Translations under genes and position numbers: made by a program
The notes under the pieces: generated by a model
Told to the model about the DNA's origin: nothing
Seen by the model: only the letters and a program-made list of their open reading frames with translations
Database searches by the model: none
Source: Planctomycetota bacterium
GTDB taxonomy: Bacteria; Planctomycetota; JAJSAM01; JAJVHW01
Assembly: GCA_024277065.1 (NCBI GenBank)
Contig: JAJRVY010000174.1
Coordinates: 1-46,343, forward strand
Reading direction: 5' to 3'
Length of the DNA: 46,343 bases
In this document: positions 21,337 to 29,872 of the stretch, one piece after another
How the letters are laid out: every line of letters starts with the position of its first letter
Numbering within the stretch: position 1 is the first letter of the stretch

Positions 21337-21346
21337 AGACACGTCC

Positions 21347-21391
21347 AACTTTGGGCTGGGCAACTTCGGGCCGGGCAACTTCGGGCCGGGC
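21347..21391. repeat. 15-bp tandem repeat x3 (AACTTYGGGCYGGGC) upstream of clpV
   Basis: 21347-21361, 21362-21376, 21377-21391; copies 2 and 3 identical. Confidence 0.95.
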
Positions 21392-21424
21392 ACCGCACAA
21401 TCAGCATCTGGAAGGAGGCGCACC

Positions 21425-24190
21425 ATGGTCGCCGTGAATCTCAAGTCGCTCGTCTCGAAGCTGAACTCGTTCACACGAGGCAGTCTGGAGGCCGCCGCCG
21501 GGCTCTGCCTGTCGCGAACCCACTACAACATCGAGATCGAGCACTGGATGCTCAAACTCATCGAGGCGCCCGGTTCGGACATCGCCGCCATCGCGCGCCA
21601 CTTCGAGGTGGACGCCAGCCGGCTGACGGCGGACTTCACGCGCGCCCTGGACCGCATGAAGACCGGCAACTCGCGCCCGCCTGCGCTGGCCCCAGACGTC
21701 GTCGATCTCGCGCGTCAGGCGTGGCTCCTTGCCTCCGTGGAGTTCGGCGCGGGCGCCGTGCGCAGTGGTCACCTGCTCTTGGCGCTGCTCTCCGACGACA
21801 CGTTGCGGCGCCTGGCGCACGACGCCTCGGACGAACTGAAGAAGATCACGCCGGAGACCCTGCGCCAGGAACTCCCGGCCGTGACGGCGAAGAGCGACGA
21901 GGCCGGCGACGTGCAGCCGCTCGCCGCGGGCGCGGCGCCAGGGGCGCCGGCGCGGCCCGGCGGCCCGACGAAGACGCCGTCCCTCGACCAGTTCACCGTG
22001 GACCTGACGGCGCGCGCGCGGGCGGGCGGCATCGATCCGATCCTCGGCCGTGACGCCGAGATCCGTCAGATCGTGGACATCCTCACGCGGCGTCGCCAGA
22101 ACAACCCCATCCTCACCGGCGAGGCCGGTGTCGGGAAGACGGCCGTGGTCGAGGGCTTCGCGCTGCGCATCGTGCAGGGCGATCTGCCGGAGACGTTGCG
22201 CAACGTGACGTTGCGCACCCTCGACCTCGGCCTGCTGCAGGCCGGTGCGGGCATGAAGGGCGAGTTCGAGAACCGCCTCAAGTCCGTCATCAACGAGGTC
22301 AAGGCGTCGCCGACCCCGATCATCATCTTCATCGACGAGGCGCACACGATGATCGGCGCCGGTGGGCAGGCCGGTCAGGGCGATGCGGCCAACCTGCTCA
22401 AGCCCGCCCTCGCGCGCGGCGAGCTGCGCACGATCGCGGCCACGACGTGGGCCGAGTACAAGAAGTACTTCGAGCGCGATCCGGCGCTCGCCCGGCGCTT
22501 CCAGGTCGTGAAGGTCGAGGAGCCCTCGGAGAGCTCCGCGATCGAGATGATGCGCGGTCTGGCGGGGACGCTCGAGGCGCACCACCAGGTGCGCGTGCTC
22601 AACGAGGCGGTCGTGGACTCCGTGCGGCTGTCGAAGCGCTACATCTCAGGCCGGCAGTTGCCGGACAAGTCCGTGGGTGTCCTCGACACCGCGTGCGCGC
22701 GTGTCGGCATCAGCCAGACATCGACCCCCGCCGCAGTGGAGGACGGGCGCCGCCGCATCGAGCAGATCGACGTCGCCGTCTCGATCCTCGAGCGCGAGGA
22801 GACCGGGGGCACGGACCACGCCGACCGCATCGCTGCGCTCGTCGCCGAGCGCGGCGACGAGAGTGAGAGGCTCGCGGCGCTGGAGGTGCGCTGGGCGCGC
22901 GAGAAGCAGCTCTCCGATGACATCAACGAGTTGCACACGCAACTCGGCGGCGCGATCGTCGCGGCTGCCGTCGCGGCGGACACTGCGGACACTGCGGGTG
23001 ACGCGGCTGCCGACGGCGGCGATGCGCGTGACGCTGCGCCCGAAGCCACCGAGCAGGCGGTGGCGCCCGCTGCGCCCGCGGAGCTGACCGACGCCGCGCG
23101 CGAGGATCTCGTGGCACGGCTCGGGGAACTCCAGGACGAGCTGGCCGAGGTACAGGGCGAGGAGCCCCTCGTGCACGTCTGCTGCGACGGAAAGGCCGTC
23201 GCTGCGGTCATCGCCGACTGGACCGGTATCCCCGTCGGACGCATGGTGGGCGACGAGATCCGCGCCGTGCTGGAGCTCTCGCAGCGTCTCGGGGAACGCG
23301 TGATCGGCCAGGACCACGCGCTCGACGCGATCGCGCAGAGCATTCGCACGTCGCGGGCGGGCCTGACCGATCCGAGTCAGCCGATCGGCGTGTTCCTGAT
23401 GTGCGGTACGAGTGGCGTCGGCAAGACCGAGACCGCCGTCGCGCTCGCCGAGGAACTCTACGGCGGCGTGCAGAACATGACCGTCATCAACATGTCGGAG
23501 TTCAAGGAGGAGCACAAGGTGTCGCTCCTGATGGGCTCGCCCCCGGGCTACGTGGGCTACGGCGAGGGCGGTGTGCTGACCGAGGCCGTGCGTCGGCGCC
23601 CGTACAGCGTCGTGCTGCTGGACGAGATGGAGAAGGCCCACCCGGGCGTGCAGGACATCTTCTACCAGGTGTTCGACAAGGGCTCGCTGCGCGACGGCGA
23701 AGGCCGTGACATCGACTTCAAGAACACCGTCGTCATCATGACCTCCAACGCCGGCACCGACGCCATCATGAGTCTCTGCGCCGACCCGGACACCATGCCC
23801 GACGCCGACGGATTGGCGGAGGCGCTGCACCCCGAGCTGCTGAAGACGTTCAAGCCGGCGTTCCTCGGCCGCGTGAAGCTCGTGCCCTACTTCCCCCTCG
23901 GCGACGACGTCATGCGCAAGATCATCGAGCTGAAGCTCGGCAAGGTGGGACGGCGCGTCGCCGCCCACTACGGCGCGACGTTCGAGTACTCGCCCGAGGT
24001 GGTCTCGGCGATCGCCTCGCGGTGCACGGAGGTGGACACAGGAGCCCGCAACGTGGACCACATCCTCAAGGGCACGGTGCTGCCTGCCATGTCGGCGGAG
24101 TTCCTGGCTCGCATGGCCGAGGGCGTGGAGATCACGCGAGTCTCGGTTTCCGTCGATGACGACGGAGGATTCCGGTACTCTGTAGGCTGA
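21425..24190 (+). CDS. clpV: T6SS sheath-recycling AAA+ ATPase ClpV/TssH
   Basis: Two Walker A motifs (GEAGVGKT, GTSGVGKT), DPILGRDAEIRQIVDILTRRRQNNPIL, ClpV N-domain, RBS ggaggcg before ATG; Ala/Asp-rich insertion in the middle domain. Confidence 0.97.
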   Translation: MVAVNLKSLVSKLNSFTRGSLEAAAGLCLSRTHYNIEIEHWMLKLIEAPGSDIAAIARHFEVDASRLTADFTRALDRMKTGNSRPPALAPDVVDLARQAWLLASVEFGAGAVRSGHLLLALLSDDTLRRLAHDASDELKKITPETLRQELPAVTAKSDEAGDVQPLAAGAAPGAPARPGGPTKTPSLDQFTVDLTARARAGGIDPILGRDAEIRQIVDILTRRRQNNPILTGEAGVGKTAVVEGFALRIVQGDLPETLRNVTLRTLDLGLLQAGAGMKGEFENRLKSVINEVKASPTPIIIFIDEAHTMIGAGGQAGQGDAANLLKPALARGELRTIAATTWAEYKKYFERDPALARRFQVVKVEEPSESSAIEMMRGLAGTLEAHHQVRVLNEAVVDSVRLSKRYISGRQLPDKSVGVLDTACARVGISQTSTPAAVEDGRRRIEQIDVAVSILEREETGGTDHADRIAALVAERGDESERLAALEVRWAREKQLSDDINELHTQLGGAIVAAAVAADTADTAGDAAADGGDARDAAPEATEQAVAPAAPAELTDAAREDLVARLGELQDELAEVQGEEPLVHVCCDGKAVAAVIADWTGIPVGRMVGDEIRAVLELSQRLGERVIGQDHALDAIAQSIRTSRAGLTDPSQPIGVFLMCGTSGVGKTETAVALAEELYGGVQNMTVINMSEFKEEHKVSLLMGSPPGYVGYGEGGVLTEAVRRRPYSVVLLDEMEKAHPGVQDIFYQVFDKGSLRDGEGRDIDFKNTVVIMTSNAGTDAIMSLCADPDTMPDADGLAEALHPELLKTFKPAFLGRVKLVPYFPLGDDVMRKIIELKLGKVGRRVAAHYGATFEYSPEVVSAIASRCTEVDTGARNVDHILKGTVLPAMSAEFLARMAEGVEITRVSVSVDDDGGFRYSVG

Positions 24191-24199
24191 TGAGCACCG

Positions 24200-24257
24200 C
24201 GATGCGCACTGTGGTTTCGGTGCGCATCGAATGTGAACCGGGCGGCGTGACGCCCGG
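24200..24257 (+). promoter_or_regulatory. Two consecutive perfect hairpins between clpV and hcp
   Basis: CGATGCGCAC-(10 nt)-GTGCGCATCG at 24200-24229 and CCGGGCG-GCGTGA-CGCCCGG at 24238-24257. Confidence 0.6.
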
Positions 24258-24319
24258 CCGAATGGGATACTTCTTGTGGATGGTGCAACCGGCCGACGCG
24301 TCGGTAGAGGGAGTGCAGT

Positions 24320-24781
24320 ATGGCGATCTACCTCCAGTACGATGGCATTGAGGGCGAAGTCACCGCCAAGGGGCACGAGAAGTGGATTGAGATCCAGACC
24401 TTGTCCTGGGGCGTCGGGCGTGCGATCAGCACGCCGGTGGGCTCCTCTGCGAAGCGCGAGTCCAGCGCCCCGTCGGTCTCCGAGCTCGTGCTCACGAAGC
24501 AGACCGACAAGGCGTCGCCGAAGATCTTCGCCGAGTCCACCGTCGGGCAGGCCAAGCCGTCGGTGATCGAGTTCGTTGAGACCGGGCCGGACTTCCAGGA
24601 GGTCTTCCTGCGGTTCGAGCTGACCGACACGCTCATCTCGGGCTACTCGCTCAGCAGTGGCGGCGATCGTCCGAGTGAGAACCTGTCCCTCAACTTCACG
24701 AAGGTGGAGATGAAGTACACGCCGTACAACGAGCAGCACAAGGCGCTCAGCCCGATCCCGGCGGGTTACGACCTCAAGTAG
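24320..24781 (+). CDS. hcp: Hcp/TssD tube protein
   Basis: MAIYLQYDGIEGEVTAKGHEKWIEIQTLSWGVGRAIS and PSVIEFVETGPDFQEVFLRFELTDTLISGYSLSSGGDRPSENLSLNFTKVEMKYTPY; possible sense TAG at the 3' end (see findings). Confidence 0.94.
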   Translation: MAIYLQYDGIEGEVTAKGHEKWIEIQTLSWGVGRAISTPVGSSAKRESSAPSVSELVLTKQTDKASPKIFAESTVGQAKPSVIEFVETGPDFQEVFLRFELTDTLISGYSLSSGGDRPSENLSLNFTKVEMKYTPYNEQHKALSPIPAGYDLK

Positions 24782-25042
24782 GCGACGAAGATCTAGAGCC
24801 GCTTCGTGGCGGGCCCGGCGACCGCGACGATCGCGGTTGTCGGGTCGCCCGCTGCCTGTGCGGCCGTGCCCTTTGCCGCCTGCCGCTTGGCCGTACCTCA
24901 GCGTTTTGTGAGCCGCTTCGGCGGAGCGCGGGCGGTGATGACCGGTGCGTCGCATGAGCGGCGGAGTCGCGTACTCCGGATGCCGTGTGTCAGGCGTCGT
25001 GCGTGGGTTTGCGAGCGAGGGGCGCACTCGAGGAGGGTGTGA

Positions 25043-27265
25043 GTGTCGGACGTGATCCATCAGAAAGGGCGACAGCTCCAGATCACGACGCCGCTCGGAG
25101 ATGATGCCCTCATCCTCACCTCGTTCGCGGGGGGAGGGGCGCTCTCCCGGCTGTTCTCGTACGAAGTCGAGATGTTCTCGCAGACGGAACTCGAGATCGC
25201 TGCGGAGAAGATCGTCGGCAAGTCCGTCGATGTCCGGATCGCCATGACGAAGGACGACGAGCCGGTCGTCTTCAACGCCCACGTGCGACGCTTCAGCGCG
25301 GGCGGTCTGGACTCTCGCGGCGCGCGCATCTACCGCGCGACGCTCGTCCCGTGGCTGTGGTTCCTGACGTGCCGGTCGAACTGTCGCATCTTCCAGGAGA
25401 TGTCGCTCCCGGACATCGTCGAGGCGGTCCTGTCCGGGCACTCGTCGGACTTCAAGCTGTCACTGAAGGGCGAGTACCCCAAGCGTGAGTACTGCGTGCA
25501 GTACAACTAGACGGATTTCGCGTTCGTCTCGCGCCTGCTCGAGGAGATCGGGGTCACCTACTACTTCGAGCACTCCCCCGGGCATCACGAGATGGTGATG
25601 ACGGACGACCCGAAGACCTTCGGCACGTGTGTGATGAGAACCGTGGACTTCCGGCCCGACGTCCCGGAGTTGGGCGCCATCAGTGCGTGGGCGCACCAGT
25701 ACGAGTACCGCCCCGGCCGGGTCACGCACCGGGACTTCCACTTCGTGTCGCCGGCCGAACCGCACGAGGCCAGCGAACCGACACTGCTCAAGAAGATCTC
25801 GGACTCCAAGAAGCACGAGATGTTCGAGTACCCGGGCGGGTTCACGTGGACGTCCGCGACGAAGGGCGATCCTCTCGACAAGGCGGCGAAGCTGACGCAC
25901 GTGCGCATGCTGGGTGAGGAGAGCGCGCATGAGGTCGTGCAGGGGGCCGGCACGTGTCTGCCGTTCATCGCCGGCTTGAAGTTCTCTCTCGGGCACCACA
26001 CTGTCGGTGCCGAGGAGAAGAAGGAGTACCTGCTCACGCACGTGCAGCACGTGGCGCGTGACGCTGCGTACTTCGCCGGTTCCGGCGCGCCGTTCCAGTA
26101 CTCGAACCAGTTCCGGTGCATCCCGTCCGGCGTGCGTTTCGTGCCGGACCGCGCGACGCCGCGACCGCGCATCGACGGCATCCAGACCGCCACCGTCACC
26201 GGGCCGAGCGGTGAGGAGATCTACGTAGACAAGTACGGCCGTGTCAAGGTGCAGTTCCACTGGGACCGCGAGGGCAAGCGCGACGAGAAGAGCTCGTGCT
26301 GGATCCGCGTTGCGCAGAGCAGCGCCGGCAAGCAATGGGGCGCGGTGTACCATCCGCGCATTGGCCAGGAGGTCGTGGTCCACTTCCTCGAGGGCGATCC
26401 GGACAAGCCGCTCGTCACGGGGCTGGTCTACAACGCCAACCTGATGCCGCCGTTCGATCTGCCGGGCAGCAAGAACATCTCCGGCTACAAGAGCCACTCG
26501 ACCCTGAAGGGCACGGCCGACCACTTCAACGAACTCACGTTCGACGACACGAAGGGCTCGGAACTCATCCGTTTCCACGCCCAGCACGACTTTGAGCGCG
26601 TGGTCGAGAACGACGACCGCCTGAAGGTCGGGTTTGCGACGAAGGACAAGGGCTCGCAGACCATCGACGTCTTCAACAACCAGGACGTCGCGATCGGCTG
26701 CAGCGACGCCGAGGACGGCAGTCAGACCGTCAAGATCTACAAGGACCGCACGGTCGCGATCGAGACCGGCGACGATACGCTGACCATTGACGCGGGCGAT
26801 CGCAAGATCACGATCGAGAAGGGCTCGCGCGTCGCGTCGATCCATCGGCACGAGAAGATCAGGGTCGAGTCGGGCGACCGCAGCGTCAACGTCGATTCCG
26901 GCGACGACAACCTGACTCTCGGCAAGGGCGGTCGCAACATCGACGTCAAAATGGGAGACGTCAACCATTCGATCGGCATGGGCAGCCGCTCCGTCTCGAT
27001 CGCGATGGGCGACGACACGCTCGCGCTGGATCTGGGCAACCGCTCCACCAAGATTGCGCTCGGGAAGGACGAGACCGAGGCCATGCAGTCGATCGAGCTG
27101 AAGGTCGGGATGAGCTCGATCAAGATCGATCAGATGGGAGTGACGATCAAGGGCGTCATGGTCAAGATCGACGGCACTGCGATGCTCGAGGTGAACTCCG
27201 CGCTCACGAAGGTCTCGGGTACCGGCATGCTGATGCTCAAGGGCGGCATCGTGATGATCAACTGA
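25043..27265 (+). CDS. vgrG: VgrG/TssI spike protein, with in-frame TAG at 25508-25510
   Basis: 25043..25510 and 25592..27265 are in one frame; sequence KREYCVQYN[TAG]TDFAFVSRLLEEIGVTYYFEH spans the classic VgrG motif; gp5-like YGRVKVQFHWDREGKRDEKSSCWIRVAQ. Confidence 0.93.
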
Positions 27266-27279
27266 GCGCCAGGGGGACC

Positions 27280-27864
27280 ATGGGAAACCGACCCTTCGTC
27301 AAGATCACGGCGCCGACGGCCGTCGAGGTCTGCGCGCACGTCGAGCTCGACGAGCCGGCGAGCGCGATGCTGCGCCCGGAGCACACGCCGCAGGACTACG
27401 TCGCTGCCCTGACGGGCGCGCAGCACTGGCGCGCCGCCGCCCTCTTCCTGGCATTCGCGCTGCCGGCACGCGAAGCCGTGTGGTGGGGCTGCCTCTGCGC
27501 GCGATCCGTGATGACCGCCGAATCTCCGCCCATGGCGCTGGCGGCGCTGCAGTCCGCCGAAGCCTGGGCCTACGCGCCGACCGAGGAGAACCGCCGCTCC
27601 GCCGAGGCGGCCGCCATGACCGACGGCGCTCTGGAGCACGCCGCGGGCTGGGCGGCGATGAGCGCGTTCTGGAGCGGTGGCAGCCTCAGCCCCGCCGAGA
27701 ATCCAGAGGTCCCACCGGAGCCGACGCTGGTGGCCAAGGCCGTCCAGGCGGCGCTCTTGATCGCCTCCGTGGGCGACCCTCCCGAGCAGGCGCCCGACCG
27801 GCTGCGGGCCTTCGTCGCGTGGGGTACGGACATCGCCGCCGGCGGCGACGGGTCGGGGTCATGA
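27280..27864 (+). CDS. Small T6SS accessory protein between VgrG and PAAR (resembles the DUF6931 family by recall)
   Basis: Compact ORF with FLAFALPAREAVWWGCLCAR; tightly spaced to vgrG; family assignment from memory only. Confidence 0.6.
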   Translation: MGNRPFVKITAPTAVEVCAHVELDEPASAMLRPEHTPQDYVAALTGAQHWRAAALFLAFALPAREAVWWGCLCARSVMTAESPPMALAALQSAEAWAYAPTEENRRSAEAAAMTDGALEHAAGWAAMSAFWSGGSLSPAENPEVPPEPTLVAKAVQAALLIASVGDPPEQAPDRLRAFVAWGTDIAAGGDGSGS

Positions 27865-27930
27865 GCGACGCCCCACGGGTCGTCGCGCGCGCTGCCGCCC
27901 GCGACGACGGGCCGCGGGTGGGGAGCTGAC

Positions 27931-28218
27931 ATGCCGTTCCCCGCTTCCCGCATCGGCGACATGCACGTCTGCCCGATGTTGACGGCCCTCGTGCCGCACG
28001 TCGGCGGTCCGATCATGCCACCGGGAGTGCCCACGGTGTTGATCGGCATGCTGCCCGCGGCCGTCGTCAGCGGCATGGTGACATGCGCCGGGCCGCCTGA
28101 CGTGATCGCTCTCGGGAGCTTCATGGTTCTGGTGGGCAAACTGCCCGTCGCTCACATGACGTCGATGACGGCGCACGGCGGGACCGTCGTGCTCGGATGT
28201 CCGACCGTCCTCGTCTGA
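27931..28218 (+). CDS. PAAR-domain spike tip protein
   Basis: MPFPASRIGDMHVCPM...PHVGGPI.PPG..TVLIG..PAAVVSGM.TCAGPPDVI..GS..VLVGKLPVAHMTSMTAHGGTVVLGCPTVLV; 95 aa, no extension. Confidence 0.92.
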   Translation: MPFPASRIGDMHVCPMLTALVPHVGGPIMPPGVPTVLIGMLPAAVVSGMVTCAGPPDVIALGSFMVLVGKLPVAHMTSMTAHGGTVVLGCPTVLV

Positions 28219-28238
28219 TCCGTCTGACCCGTCTGATC
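28212..28238. repeat. 9-bp tandem repeat x3 (cgtctgatc/cgtctgacc/cgtctgatc) spanning the PAAR stop codon
   Basis: Read directly; gives three in-frame TGAs. Confidence 0.95.
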
Positions 28239-28276
28239 TGGTCGCGCGTCCGCCGCGGCGCAGGACCGTCAGGATG

Positions 28277-29782
28277 TCATGACCACGGGCCGATGAGCGG
28301 CGTATCACGCCCCGCCAGCGAGTGCAGCCGCCCCGAGCGCACGACGTTCTGTCCGCGTACCGAGACCAGCGGTACGAGACCGGCGCCGACGATGCGCTCG
28401 ACGCCGCGATCCGTGAGCAGCGCCTCGGCGCAGGCGGCGAGTTCCCGCTCGCCGTCCGCGTCGATGGCGACGACGGCGGGCAGGTTGCCGCGCTCGAACG
28501 CGCGCTCCGCCGTGAGATCCCAGCCGTCTGCTGCGAAGCGTGCGGTGAGCGCCTCGGCGACGAGGAACGCGCCGCCCGCCCAGAGAAGGTGATCGTGCCG
28601 ACCCGCGAGAGGTTCGCTCGGCGGCAGCTCTTCGAACGGCACGTCTTCGGTCGCGTCGGTCTCACAGCCGTACGGCAGCCGCGCGAGGAAGCGTGGCCAC
28701 ACCAAGGCGATGTGGCGGGCCGCGGGCATCGTGCGCAGCATGTCGAAGGCCTTGCGGCCGAGGGCGTCTCCCGCGTCGGTCCACTCCGACGGGTGCGGCG
28801 CCGTGCCGAGCGACGGACAGCCGACGATGCCGGGGCGCGCGGTCGCCGCGATGGTCGCGCCCGCCGCCTCGGCCACGCGCGCCAGCTTGCTCAGCAGTAG
28901 GACGTCGGCGGGCAGGGCATCGAAGGCGAGGTCGCTCGCGACGAACGCCCACGGCTGCCCGCCGGCGGTCTCGATGGTCTCCTCCACGAGGTGGCGATAC
29001 AGCCGGGTCTCGCGCAGGTCCTTCCGTGACGTGAGATCGGCGAGCACGTCGCCCCGTGATGCGTCGATCACGTGGATCTGCAGCAGAGCGTCGGTCGCGG
29101 TGCGCCGCACGACGTCGTACAGCCCGCGCCAGGACGCCTCGAGCGCCTGGAACCGGGGGTGGTGCAGCACCTCGCGCAGCACGTCGCCGATGAGGCCCTC
29201 GACCGCGGCGACGAACTCGCCCTGCTCCCGCGTGGGCCGATCCCGGCGCACGGAGGCCATGTGCGGCGCGATGGCGTCCTGCACGATGCGCTCCGCGTCG
29301 GCGTCGGGCGACGGCGCGCCGCGCTCGGTGGCGGCGAGCGATGCCCCGAACAGGTCCTCGGCGGTGATCGCCTCCGCCGCAGGCGGGGCCGGCGGCGGTG
29401 CGTCGTCGCCGGACGGCGGCGACTCACCGAGCAGCACGGCCGTCTCGAGCGCCGCGGCCTCGAACAGCGCGGGGTTGCGCAGCCGGTCGCGGAGACCGCG
29501 CAGGTGCAACAGCGGCTCGATGCGCAGGACGAGTCGGTCCGGGTGGAAGTCGTCCAGTTCGCGGAACTGCAGGGTCAGGCGCTCGCCGTCCGGCGCCGTG
29601 AGATCGATGGTCGGCGCAAGTTGCGCGAGGAGAGCGTCGAAGTCGTCGCGATCGACGCGCTGCGGGCGGCCCGGCGCCGACGATTCGGATGCCTCGTCGC
29701 GACCGCCGCGCCCCGAGAGATCCGCCAGGATCAAGAGCCGGAACGGTGTGTCCCGGCCGACCGGCGCTTCTGATGCCGACAT
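28277..29782 (-). CDS. TssB-TssC fusion-like sheath protein lacking the TssC C-terminal region
   Basis: N-terminal PFRLLILADLSGRGG...RVDRDDFDALLAQL...LTLQFRELDDFHPDRLV is TssB-like; middle LREVLHHPRFQALEASWRGLYDVV...GGQPWAFVASDLAFD is TssC-like; ends at the position corresponding to [14 protein letters not shown] of TssC. Confidence 0.85.
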   Translation of the reverse strand: MSASEAPVGRDTPFRLLILADLSGRGGRDEASESSAPGRPQRVDRDDFDALLAQLAPTIDLTAPDGERLTLQFRELDDFHPDRLVLRIEPLLHLRGLRDRLRNPALFEAAALETAVLLGESPPSGDDAPPPAPPAAEAITAEDLFGASLAATERGAPSPDADAERIVQDAIAPHMASVRRDRPTREQGEFVAAVEGLIGDVLREVLHHPRFQALEASWRGLYDVVRRTATDALLQIHVIDASRGDVLADLTSRKDLRETRLYRHLVEETIETAGGQPWAFVASDLAFDALPADVLLLSKLARVAEAAGATIAATARPGIVGCPSLGTAPHPSEWTDAGDALGRKAFDMLRTMPAARHIALVWPRFLARLPYGCETDATEDVPFEELPPSEPLAGRHDHLLWAGGAFLVAEALTARFAADGWDLTAERAFERGNLPAVVAIDADGERELAACAEALLTDRGVERIVGAGLVPLVSVRGQNVVRSGRLHSLAGRDTPLIGPWS

Positions 29783-29872
29783 CGTCACGACTCCTTGCTG
29801 TTGTCCGTGCGCTTCGTGGTGCGTCGCCATTCTACAGTGTGGGCCGCGCGGGCCACCGTGTGCCCGGCCACG

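Noticed and set aside
24806-25042. 78-aa ORF between hcp and vgrG
   Set aside because: Low-complexity, no recognisable motif, simply the continuation of the hcp frame after TAG; insufficient support.
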